This document shows positions 8,382-15,816 of a DNA stretch of 64,000 nt, piece after piece. Below the pieces are notes generated by a model that was given only the letters and a program-made list of their open reading frames with translations, was not told where the DNA came from and did no database searches. The position numbers and the translations under genes were made by a program. Within the stretch, counting starts at the first letter, position 1, and each line of letters opens with the position of its first letter. Origin of the DNA: Vibrio stylophorae (lineage in GTDB: Bacteria > Pseudomonadota > Gammaproteobacteria > Enterobacterales > Vibrionaceae); the NCBI RefSeq assembly GCF_921293875.1, contig NZ_CAKLDI010000001.1, positions 2,357,915-2,421,914 on the forward strand, in the 5' to 3' direction.

Positions 8382-8725
8382 GCAAACTCCTTTTCTCGAA
8401 TCAGCTGATGAATACCGACAATCTCTGCTGCTAAATCACGACACAGCATGGTGGTCATAATGTGGTCCTGAATATGCGTCAAGATTAAAGTCATGGTGAC
8501 TTTGCCTTCACCTTCATCAAAACCGATCAAGGATGTTTGTGAACGATGCACGTCAATCAGTGCTTGATCGCCTTCATTTAAACAACGACTCGCCTCATCA
8601 AAATGACCTTGCCTTGCCGCACTCATGGCCTCCATAAATGCGGCGCGCGCTTCACCAACTTGACACAGCAAGGTCATCAGAAACTCTTCAGTGATATCGT
8701 CACTTGACTGAATCGCTTGAACCAT
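8378..8725 (-). CDS. PTS system lactose/cellobiose-type IIA component
   Basis: 115 aa, the full length of the ChbA/LacF family of three-helix PTS IIA proteins. It passes phosphate from HPr to IIB. The phosphorylated His is expected in LTHIQDHIMT (His84), and the conserved DEGEGKV lies just before it. It overlaps the IIC gene by one base and the next gene by four, indicating tight translational coupling. The family transports diacetylchitobiose, cellobiose or lactose, but the substrate cannot be told from IIA. Confidence 0.92.
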   Translation of the reverse strand: MVQAIQSSDDITEEFLMTLLCQVGEARAAFMEAMSAARQGHFDEASRCLNEGDQALIDVHRSQTSLIGFDEGEGKVTMTLILTHIQDHIMTTMLCRDLAAEIVGIHQLIREKEFA

Positions 8726-10047
8726 TATGCAGCCCCCTCAGCAGCTTGTGGCATCGCACCACTTGCTTGTGCATCCTCACGCGCTTTTTCTTCTGCCACT
8801 AACTGCTTTTCATGCACCTTTAAGAAAGGAAGGAAAACCAACGCACTGACTACAATACTGCTACATACAACCAAAATGGCAGTACCTGAATTGGTGGCAA
8901 TCATCGCACCAATTGGTGCCGGCATGGTCCATGGTGGCAAGGCAATAATTTTTGCAACAAAACCAGTTTTAAAGGCAAGCCAAACAATGGTGGTATTCAG
9001 CGCTGGTGCCAATAACCAAGGAATGAAATAAAGTGGGTTCATGACAATCGGTGTGCCAAAAATCACGGGCTCATTGATATTAAAGGACCCAGGAATAACC
9101 GACATTTTACCAATGGTTTTGAGCTGCGTTGATTTAGAGAAGATCATCAAACAAACCAGACCCCAAGTACCACCCGCACCACCAACAAAAATAAAGAAGT
9201 CCATTACAGGGTTAATAAAGATATGAGGTAGCACCTCTCCGGCAGCCAGTGCCGCTTGGTTCGCTTCCAAGTTAATGAGCAGCATGGGTGCAATGATCCC
9301 ACCGACCACAGAGCCACCATGAATGCCGCTAAACCACAACAATTGAACCAGTAAAACCGCAACCAGACAGGCGATATAAGAATCGGACGCCACGACCAAT
9401 GGCTGGAACAAGGTCATTACCGCAGAAGGAATCTGAAGATCGTAATTCGCCAAGATAACGTTAATAGGCATGATCACCAATGAGATCACCACAATGGGAA
9501 TCAAGAGATCAAAAGAGGCTGAAATTTTTGGCGGTACAGCTTCAGGCATCTTGATGCGAATATTATATTTAATCAGTAGTCGCTGCATTTCAGGCACTAA
9601 CAAACCACAAATAATCGCAGTAAAGGCACCGGCGCCACCGAGATAAGACGCGGGAATACCACCATCTTTAATCGGGGCCGCTGCAAGTAAGAAAGCAAAG
9701 ACGCTAAGCATCCCGGTGTTCATTGGTCGTAATTTGTAAGATTCAGCCAAGCTAAACCCCATACCAAAGGTGGCATAAATGGCAAAGATCCCCATGCTTA
9801 GATTGAATGGCGCCATAATATTATCCATGCCAATCATCGCAATCAGACTATGCCAACCGCCAAAGAACCATCCATTCGATGATGGCGGGTAAGCAAAAAC
9901 TAAGAGTAGTGAACCCACAATCAAAAACGGCATACTTGAAACAAAACCATCTTTAATTGCATTGATATGGCGCTGTGCGGAAATTCTGCCCGCAATCGGT
10001 GCCACAGAGTTTTCAACAAAATGCATTGTTTTATCAATCAATGACAT
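8725..10047 (-). CDS. PTS system lactose/cellobiose-type IIC permease
   Basis: 440 aa with about ten hydrophobic segments. It is the membrane channel of the PTS. Residues 1-60 carry the family opening (KTMHFVENSVAPIAGRISAQ, then SMPFLIVGSLLLVFAYPP); conserved loops include FSGIHGGSVVGG and FNINEPVIFGTPIVMNP, the latter typical of the sugar-binding region of the ChbC family. The ATG at 10047 has a GGGGGAA site; the in-frame TTG at 10062 is rejected. The C-terminal tail (VAEEKAREDAQASG...) is soluble. Confidence 0.93.
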   Translation of the reverse strand: MSLIDKTMHFVENSVAPIAGRISAQRHINAIKDGFVSSMPFLIVGSLLLVFAYPPSSNGWFFGGWHSLIAMIGMDNIMAPFNLSMGIFAIYATFGMGFSLAESYKLRPMNTGMLSVFAFLLAAAPIKDGGIPASYLGGAGAFTAIICGLLVPEMQRLLIKYNIRIKMPEAVPPKISASFDLLIPIVVISLVIMPINVILANYDLQIPSAVMTLFQPLVVASDSYIACLVAVLLVQLLWFSGIHGGSVVGGIIAPMLLINLEANQAALAAGEVLPHIFINPVMDFFIFVGGAGGTWGLVCLMIFSKSTQLKTIGKMSVIPGSFNINEPVIFGTPIVMNPLYFIPWLLAPALNTTIVWLAFKTGFVAKIIALPPWTMPAPIGAMIATNSGTAILVVCSSIVVSALVFLPFLKVHEKQLVAEEKAREDAQASGAMPQAAEGAA

Positions 10048-10071
10048 AATCCATTCCCCCAATATTCTCTA

Positions 10072-10383
10072 TTATTGATGCTCGGAATAAAGGGCCATGG
10101 CTTGCTCAAGCACCACATCCCCTTTCATCATTCCGTAGCTCATCATATCGATCAGGCCACATCCCTTACCTTGGGCATTGGCCAACTGCTTAAACTCTTC
10201 AAATTTAAACTTCACTTGTGGCGCAACCAGACAAACATCACTACGTGCCATGCACTCTTCAAATTCAGCAATGGAATGCGCAGAAATTTCACATTCAATT
10301 CCCTTCATCTCAGCTGCCTGCTCCATTTTATTCACCAACATGCTGGTCGACATGCCAGCGGCACAACATAGAAATATTTTCAT
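10072..10383 (-). CDS. PTS system lactose/cellobiose-type IIB component
   Basis: 103 aa. A small IIB protein of the ChbB/CelA family. MKIFLCCAAGMSTSML at the N-terminus is the phosphocysteine loop, with Cys7 aligned to the active Cys. The ATG at 10383 follows a strong ribosome binding site (AGGAGGG). It is the first gene of the operon IIB-IIC-IIA-TIM-barrel gene and lies 48 bases downstream of an operator palindrome. Confidence 0.94.
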   Translation of the reverse strand: MKIFLCCAAGMSTSMLVNKMEQAAEMKGIECEISAHSIAEFEECMARSDVCLVAPQVKFKFEEFKQLANAQGKGCGLIDMMSYGMMKGDVVLEQAMALYSEHQ

Positions 10384-10430
10384 GCTATCCCTCCTATGGG
10401 TTTGTCCTTGAAAATGACTATAACCAAAAG

Positions 10431-10457
10431 TGAAACCGGTTACTGTAACCGGTTTCA
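10431..10457. promoter_or_regulatory. perfect palindromic operator for the LacI-type regulator
   Basis: Two 13-bp arms, TGAAACCGGTTAC and GTAACCGGTTTCA, around a single T. Each arm contains AACCGGTT, the core of a typical LacI-family operator with a central CpG, so the element may hold two overlapping sites 13 bp apart. It lies between the PTS operon and the regulator gene. Confidence 0.8.
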
Positions 10458-10539
10458 TTTCTGAATGTCATATCGCACAAATCGGCAGAATTTAATAAAT
10501 TTATGTAATCTGTATCAAATATTTAAGGCGGGAAAATAA

Positions 10540-10578
10540 ATGCTTTATTTATTTTTTATAGTGAAATAAATAAAGCAT
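10540..10578 (-). terminator. AT-rich terminator after the LacI-type regulator
   Basis: A 15-bp perfect stem, 10540-10554 with 10564-10578, AT-rich, with a following TTATTTT on the minus strand. It probably separates the regulator transcript from the PTS promoter. Confidence 0.6.
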
Positions 10579-10600
10579 CAAACAATCGAAAGAATGGCAT

Positions 10601-11599
10601 TTAAATTGCTGAAGTTGACTCGCGAATAATTAACTCACCAGCAAAGGATTCAGGCAAAAATATCTCTTGTGAGGTAATTAATTTTTTCGCCACATGCAGC
10701 GCACGGTCAATCATCTCTTGAATTGGCACGCTCATCGTCGTCAATGCAGGTGTCATATAAGCAGAGTATGGGTCATTATCGATCCCCATCACGGATACAT
10801 CCGCAGGCACATTTATACCCGCTTCTTTGAAAGCATGAATACAACCCACAGCGATATCATCACCAGCGCAAATGACAGCCGTGCAATTCCCTAGGTTTGA
10901 AGCTAGATGTTTGCCCATCATATAGCCCATATCAATACCGTGCATGCTTTCAATAAACTGCCCTTTACATCCCAAATCGCTGTACTGATCGATACACTCA
11001 AGAAAGCTATTGAGCCGTGCAACGTAGGCATGGGTCTCCCAAGATGGGCCGACATAGGTAATATTTCGATGGCCAGACTCAATCAAATAAGTGACTGCAG
11101 CACGCATCAACTGACCTTGATTGAGAGAAATAGAGTAGCCCGCCTCTGGTGGCAACTGTCGTCCCACATGCACCATCGGAACATCAATATCATGATTTAA
11201 TTCAATTAATTGCTCGACAGTCAGTAAACTACCGTGAAGTACAATCACGCCACATTTTTTTTCATGCAGCGAATAGATGGCTTCAATCTCTTTTTCTGGT
11301 TGTAGATGACCATCTGCTATCAGCAGTTGCTTACCCACCATCTCAGAGCTAAGTGAAGCCTGTTTGAGCAAAGTCCCCACATAACTTTTAGAAAAGTCAG
11401 ACAGCATTAAGCCAATACTGGTACCTTCCTGTTTCGCCAAAGCCTGTGCGACAGAACTCGGGCGATAATTCAGTTGTTGAATCGCGTCTTGAACTCGTGC
11501 GCTTGTGCTTTCTTTGACTTGCCCTGTTCCATTGATTACACGCGATACTGTCGCTTTTGATACCCCGGCAATACGGCAAACATCATTGATCGTGGCCAT
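10601..11599 (-). CDS. LacI family transcriptional regulator of the PTS operon
   Basis: 332 aa. Residues 1-60 are the LacI helix-turn-helix and hinge (INDVCRIAGVSKATVSRVIN, then LNYRPSSVAQALA), followed by a periplasmic-binding-like sensor domain (VMGIDNDPYSAYMTPALTTM near residue 270). It is transcribed in the same direction as the PTS operon and lies directly upstream of it, with the operator in between, so it very probably represses it. The effector is unknown. The ATG at 11599 matches the family start; an in-frame GTG at 11614 would add five residues. Confidence 0.92.
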   Translation of the reverse strand: MATINDVCRIAGVSKATVSRVINGTGQVKESTSARVQDAIQQLNYRPSSVAQALAKQEGTSIGLMLSDFSKSYVGTLLKQASLSSEMVGKQLLIADGHLQPEKEIEAIYSLHEKKCGVIVLHGSLLTVEQLIELNHDIDVPMVHVGRQLPPEAGYSISLNQGQLMRAAVTYLIESGHRNITYVGPSWETHAYVARLNSFLECIDQYSDLGCKGQFIESMHGIDMGYMMGKHLASNLGNCTAVICAGDDIAVGCIHAFKEAGINVPADVSVMGIDNDPYSAYMTPALTTMSVPIQEMIDRALHVAKKLITSQEIFLPESFAGELIIRESTSAI

Positions 11600-11614
11600 G
11601 TGCTTTTCTTGCAC

Positions 11615-12086
11615 CCTTCATCGTTTATGTCATTTCAGCGCTATTGCAGTACTGGTGACTAGGTTATTATTTTTATCGACTCATCTTACTATCCACAGAG
11701 TATTGCAAATTCAAAAATTGAACGCATGTATTTTCTGAGAATCTAAGCACAATATTATTAATATATTACACAATAATGATTTAAAAGCTGTGAGCGAATA
11801 ATAAGTTCAATATCGTCAATGACTGTCAACAAACCTAAATTAAAGTAAACATCAGCCATACTGCATCGCGATCCATCTCAGCTTCTTTCTTATTGCCCCT
11901 CAACATTAAAACTAAGCACTCAATCGCACAATATCTTGTTAGCCAAAGTGATATAAAAAGTTATTTTTTTGCGCCATCTTCGATCCATCATCCATAGATA
12001 GATGATCAATCAAGCAATGCGATGCATCATCCATAGATAGATGATCAATCAAGCAATGCGATGCATCAGATACAAACGGCAAGGCT
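11615..12086. other. AT-rich gene-free region with a tandem repeat
   Basis: About 470 bases without a credible gene, in an AT-rich stretch upstream of the LacI-type regulator. I see no CRP, FNR or LexA site. The only structured part is the 39-bp tandem repeat at 11986-12068. Confidence 0.6.
11986..12068. repeat. 39-bp tandem repeat, two full copies plus a stub
   Basis: Copies at 11986-12024 and 12025-12063 are identical over 39 bases, followed by CATCA (12064-12068) of a third. Each copy contains a small dyad, ATCATC-N8-GATGAT. Only two units and no spacers, so it is not a CRISPR array. Confidence 0.9.
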
Positions 12087-12116
12087 AAAAAAACCAAGCC
12101 GAGGCTTGGTTTTTAC
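12087..12116. terminator. terminator after the small lipoprotein gene
   Basis: Arms AAACCAAGCC (12091-12100) and GGCTTGGTTT (12103-12112) flanked by A and T runs. The arms are identical to those of the pheA/tyrA terminator. Confidence 0.85.
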
Positions 12117-12132
12117 TGTGCGTCAGGATGGA

Positions 12133-12495
12133 TTACCAATCGTGCAGGTCACTGTAGAAAGCCTGCTCCCAATTAGAGCGAAAGTGCGCGCCATCGGGCA
12201 TATCATCACACTGACCGAGATAGTTCACTTTCAACACACCCAGTCGGTAGGCATTTTCAAGTTGGCAAAACTCAAGCAAACCCGCGGCATAGCCAGCATC
12301 ATAGGCAGCTTGATCGACGGCCATTCCTTGACTGAGGTGAGCCAATGTATCAGCAGATTTTTGTTTATGCCCTTTTTGGCCATCATAGAAACCAGCCGCT
12401 TGCCAGTCGCCATCTTGTGCTAAATGACGAACTTCAGATGACACGCAACCTGTGAGTAGCACAACCAAACCTAGGAATATCGAACGCAACCACAT
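12133..12495 (-). CDS. small lipoprotein, DUF2799-like
   Basis: 120 aa. A short signal sequence ends in the lipobox VLLTGC (Cys near residue 17), so it should be a lipid-anchored envelope protein. The mature part (DWQAAGFYDGQKG..., AYDAGYAAGLLEFC, AYRLGVLKVNY) resembles the DUF2799 group of small enterobacterial and vibrio lipoproteins with Trp/Tyr-Gly repeats and two Cys. No function is known. It is the first gene to the right of the PTS region and faces a terminator. Confidence 0.8.
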   Translation of the reverse strand: MWLRSIFLGLVVLLTGCVSSEVRHLAQDGDWQAAGFYDGQKGHKQKSADTLAHLSQGMAVDQAAYDAGYAAGLLEFCQLENAYRLGVLKVNYLGQCDDMPDGAHFRSNWEQAFYSDLHDW

Positions 12496-12540
12496 ACAGC
12501 CTCCTCATCGAAACAACAGAATTGGGTGGTCACCCCAAGC

Positions 12541-12993
12541 CTAGCTGCTCTTCTCCATTTTGACCAAAGTTGGCAACTGGAAGTGCGCCAATGCATCCAT
12601 CCCCTGCTCGGAGACCTCAAAATCAGCCTGCATCAATTGCCACTGCTGATCTTGCCATTGGTAGTATTGACCATCTTGATGACGAGCACACAAGGCGCCA
12701 TAGCCAAGCTCCATCAGCATTTCCGCAAGCTCAATACACAATGCACTTTGCTGTTCAATGCTTTCCGCGACTAAAGACACCAAAACAGCGCGTGGAAAAT
12801 CTTCACACCACACAGAAAGCGCTGCGACATGGCCGTGCAGTTCGCCGTCATCATCCACCAGCACCACACTTAGCGCGAGCTCGCCAGATTCTCGCAACTG
12901 ATGAAACATCTGCTGCTGCGATTGACCCGCATATTCAGCGATTAAGCTGTCGATATGTAGTTGATCAACCGGCGCTTCAGTACGAATGAGCAT
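12541..12993 (-). CDS. degenerate GNAT acetyltransferase-like protein (YhbS type)
   Basis: 150 aa. The pattern MLIRTEAPVDQLHIDSLI, LRESGELALSVVLVDDDGE and HGHVAALSV follows YhbS-type N-acetyltransferases, and the position beside ubiT is that of E. coli yhbS. However the acetyl-CoA pyrophosphate loop (R/Q-x-x-G-x-G/A) that should follow LVSLVAES is replaced by IEQQSALC, and the C-terminal part is shortened. It may be a non-enzymatic remnant. The start codon overlaps the ubiT stop (TTATGATG), with no ribosome binding site of its own, so it is probably translated by coupling. Confidence 0.7.
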   Translation of the reverse strand: MLIRTEAPVDQLHIDSLIAEYAGQSQQQMFHQLRESGELALSVVLVDDDGELHGHVAALSVWCEDFPRAVLVSLVAESIEQQSALCIELAEMLMELGYGALCARHQDGQYYQWQDQQWQLMQADFEVSEQGMDALAHFQLPTLVKMEKSS

Positions 12994-13505
12994 CATAATG
13001 CCATTGCCTTTGATTGTTGATGAGCCATACCTTGCTCGACAAAGCCAGAGAGTTTTACTAGTGGCCAACTCATATAACTTGGCATCGCTTGCCAATCGAT
13101 GTTATCCATCAGATTTTTCAGCTCAAGTCCTAATTCAGTATCACCTTCAATTCTTAATCGACGCTGAAAAAACAGTGTATCCGGATCTTCCTTACGACCA
13201 GCCACCAAAATGAGATCATTGGTGTTGGCACTAAAGCTGACATCAAATTGCGGAACCTGCTCAGCCATCACCAATGCATTGTCAACAAAGCTGATATAAT
13301 GCACCACATCCAAATCGGTCACTTCGAGTTTGAGCCAGCGATCGCTAAGAAAATCGAGATCGCCCTCTTCAATGGCTTCTGCAAAGAGGCGATTGAGCAG
13401 TGGCAATAACAGCTGTTGCTTGGCTCGAAATGGCATCAGTTTCGCAGGATGACGAAGAAATTGCGGCGCTTTAGCCACGCAAGCGGCGTGAAGTTGTTTA
13501 AACAC
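12993..13505 (-). CDS. ubiT: ubiquinone biosynthesis accessory factor UbiT (SCP2 domain)
   Basis: 170 aa. Lipid-binding factor for O2-independent ubiquinone synthesis, working with UbiU and UbiV. The SCP2 domain is well kept: FSANTNDLILVAGRKEDPDTLFFQRRLRIEGDTELGLELKNLMD is close to E. coli YhbT. I choose the GTG at 13505, which has GAGGAG 5 bases upstream; an ATG at 13544 is in frame but has no ribosome binding site. ubiU and ubiV lie 2.3 kb away, on the other strand, beyond a c-di-GMP gene. Confidence 0.93.
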   Translation of the reverse strand: MFKQLHAACVAKAPQFLRHPAKLMPFRAKQQLLLPLLNRLFAEAIEEGDLDFLSDRWLKLEVTDLDVVHYISFVDNALVMAEQVPQFDVSFSANTNDLILVAGRKEDPDTLFFQRRLRIEGDTELGLELKNLMDNIDWQAMPSYMSWPLVKLSGFVEQGMAHQQSKAMAL

Positions 13506-13681
13506 AAAGGCTCCTCTCGATATCAATGACAGTTTTTTGCGCATTATGACTCAATTCGCTTCAATCATTTCATGCTTTGAGTCAAAAAATGTAACTTCCT
13601 GCCGATACAACTCAAGATTATTTTTAACACCCGCGTTATATTATGTTTTCCATCAATAACTCGCCCACAGTAGGACCGGCC

Positions 13682-15751
13682 ATGCCAATCAATGCGCTGC
13701 ACCAATGGTTTCCAACGCTCACTGAGCATAGCCCTTTCATTTTTGCTGTTTTAGATACCCAGCACCGTTATTTGATGGTTAACGACCGTTTCTGCGAACT
13801 CTGTGGATTGGCACGAGAAGCTATTATTGGCCAAACCGACCGCGACGTTTTAGGCGATCAGTTCTACGCCTGTTTTTCACCATTTTATCAGCGCGCCTTT
13901 GATGGAGAGGTGATTGAAGATGAAGTGGTGCTCAATGATGGATTGGGTGATACCGCGCTGCATTTTAGTCTCTCGCCAATGCTCAATGAGCAGGGAGATG
14001 TGCAAGCCGTGGTCATTCATGCCGCAGATACGTCTGAGCGCTTGGTGCTGAATCACTCAGTGACTGATGCAGAAGCTAAATTTGGCTTGCTCAGCCAGCT
14101 GATTCAAGAAGGCGTTTGTTTGCTCGATGGCGATGTGGTGATCTCAGCCAATGATCGCGCCGCTCAGTTACTCGGCGTGCCACATCGTCACGATTTAATC
14201 ACCGAGTCTTTAGGGCATTTTTTATCAGAGCGCCATTCGGAGCGCCCGCTGGAAAATCTCGATAACCTGATCAATAGCCCATCAGCCATTGAGTGCACCA
14301 CCCGTCGCCGCCATGAGCCACAAACCCTAACACTGTCGCTATCGCCAACCACCTCCATGGGTAGCCCTGCCACTCTGGCACTGCTCAGCCCGCTACCACA
14401 ATCGGTCGCAGTGGCTCACCAACCCGTGGAAATGGCGACGGTTGACCCCTTAACGAGCCTGCTCAATCGCCATGGTTTTATGAGCCAATTGGATCGCATG
14501 GTGAATCAGCAACAAGCGCTGACCATGCTCTACCTCGACATTGATAACTTTAAAAATATCAATGACTCGCTCGGCCATCATATTGGCGATCGCGTGCTCA
14601 AAGAGATCGCCCATCGTCTGCAGCGTCTGCTGTCACCTGAAGTGGTCATTGGTCACTTGGGGAGTGATGAATATGCCATTTTACTGCCTTGTAATATCGT
14701 GCCCGAACAAGAAGCCTTAGGCATCGTTGAGCAGATCATCACCTTAGTGAAACGTCCTTTTGACCTACAGCATTTTCGTAAAAACCTCGCCTGCTCTATT
14801 GGCGTGGTGAGTTATCCCAAAGATGGGGCGAGCGCGCGTATTTTGCTACAAAACGCCGATACCGCCATGCATGAGGCCAAAAGCCAAGGGCGTAATCGTC
14901 ATGTCATTTTTGATGAACTGATGAACAAAGAAGCGCGTAAACAACTTTGGCTTGAGATTGAATTGCAACGCGCGCTGCTGCACTCACGTTTGCAAGTTTT
15001 CTTCCAAGCCAAGGTCAGTGCGCGTGATTATTCGATCAATGGCGCTGAAGCTTTGGTTCGTTGGCATCACCCGGTTGAGGGCTTTATTAGTCCAGGACAA
15101 TTTATTCCCGTGGCCGAGCGCTCCGGTTTAATTGAAGCTGTGGGCCGCTTTGTGATGCGTGAAGTGTTTAAAGCGGTCAAACGTTGGACCCAACTGGGCA
15201 TCCTTCCGGGGCGCATTGCCATTAACTTATCACCGCAACAGTTTCGTAATCCGCAGCTAATGAGCTACGTCAAACGCTTGCAGCAAGAGTCCGGTGTTAA
15301 CCCGCGCAACATTACCTTTGAGCTTACTGAAAACGCAGTGATGAGTGATAGTGAGCACGCACTACAAATGCTTGATCACATCAAAAAGCAAGGCTTTGCG
15401 CTGTCCATTGATGACTTTGGTACGGGTTACTCTTCACTGTCCTATTTGGCCCGTTTCCCGCTTGATGAGTTGAAAATTGACCGCGCCTTTATCTGCGCGC
15501 TGGATGACACGCCAAAACAGATCACCTTGGTGGAAAACATCATCAATTTAGGCAAAGCGCTGAGTATGAACGTGGTGGCCGAAGGGGTGGAAACGCGCGA
15601 GCAAGCGACCCTGCTGTCCAATTTAAATTGCGACTGTATTCAAGGATTCCACTTTTATAAACCCATTGCACAACATGAATTTGAAGCACTTTTGTTAAAG
15701 AACAGTAAACAAACCAAAACAAAAACCCTAAACCCTGTATCACATCAATAA
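13682..15751 (+). CDS. rocS: PAS-GGDEF-EAL c-di-GMP protein, RocS-like
   Basis: 689 aa from the ATG at 13682, chosen for its AGGA site 7 bases upstream (an ATG at 13643 is in frame). A PAS domain covers about residues 10-125, a second poorly conserved one 140-240, GGDEF 250-410, EAL 430-680. The GGDEF signature is GSDEY (residue 327) without a visible RxxD inhibitory site, so cyclase activity is doubtful. The EAL motif (E456 of AEALVRW), NLSPQQF, ELTENAV, IDDFGTGYSSL, LKIDRAF and VAEGVET are all intact, so it is probably an active c-di-GMP phosphodiesterase. No membrane segment is seen. V. cholerae rocS (VC0653) also sits just before ubiUV, which supports the name. Confidence 0.85.
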   Translation: MPINALHQWFPTLTEHSPFIFAVLDTQHRYLMVNDRFCELCGLAREAIIGQTDRDVLGDQFYACFSPFYQRAFDGEVIEDEVVLNDGLGDTALHFSLSPMLNEQGDVQAVVIHAADTSERLVLNHSVTDAEAKFGLLSQLIQEGVCLLDGDVVISANDRAAQLLGVPHRHDLITESLGHFLSERHSERPLENLDNLINSPSAIECTTRRRHEPQTLTLSLSPTTSMGSPATLALLSPLPQSVAVAHQPVEMATVDPLTSLLNRHGFMSQLDRMVNQQQALTMLYLDIDNFKNINDSLGHHIGDRVLKEIAHRLQRLLSPEVVIGHLGSDEYAILLPCNIVPEQEALGIVEQIITLVKRPFDLQHFRKNLACSIGVVSYPKDGASARILLQNADTAMHEAKSQGRNRHVIFDELMNKEARKQLWLEIELQRALLHSRLQVFFQAKVSARDYSINGAEALVRWHHPVEGFISPGQFIPVAERSGLIEAVGRFVMREVFKAVKRWTQLGILPGRIAINLSPQQFRNPQLMSYVKRLQQESGVNPRNITFELTENAVMSDSEHALQMLDHIKKQGFALSIDDFGTGYSSLSYLARFPLDELKIDRAFICALDDTPKQITLVENIINLGKALSMNVVAEGVETREQATLLSNLNCDCIQGFHFYKPIAQHEFEALLLKNSKQTKTKTLNPVSHQ

Positions 15752-15754
15752 ATT

Positions 15755-15811
15755 CAAAGGGTCCCATGGTTACAATGCTGGCTTTGTAAATTGTCAGCAC
15801 AAGGACCTTTG
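15755..15811 (+). promoter_or_regulatory. inverted repeat around the ubiU ribosome binding site
   Basis: CAAAGGGTCC (15755-15764) can pair with GGACCTTTG (15803-15811), leaving one bulged G. The second arm overlaps the AAGGA ribosome binding site of ubiU (15801-15805). It could hide that site in the message; this is a reading of the sequence only. Confidence 0.4.
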
Positions 15812-15816
15812 GGTTT

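Noticed and set aside
10462-10482. CRP site in the PTS promoter region
   Set aside because: TGTCA and CACA half sites are wrongly spaced for TGTGA-N6-TCACA.
11986-12068. CRISPR array
   Set aside because: Only two units, directly adjacent with no spacers, and no cas genes.
4891-12112. Identical terminator arms after pheA and after the lipoprotein gene as a dispersed repeat
   Set aside because: Only the 10-bp arms are shared; loops and flanks differ and no third copy was seen, so chance or convergent selection is enough.
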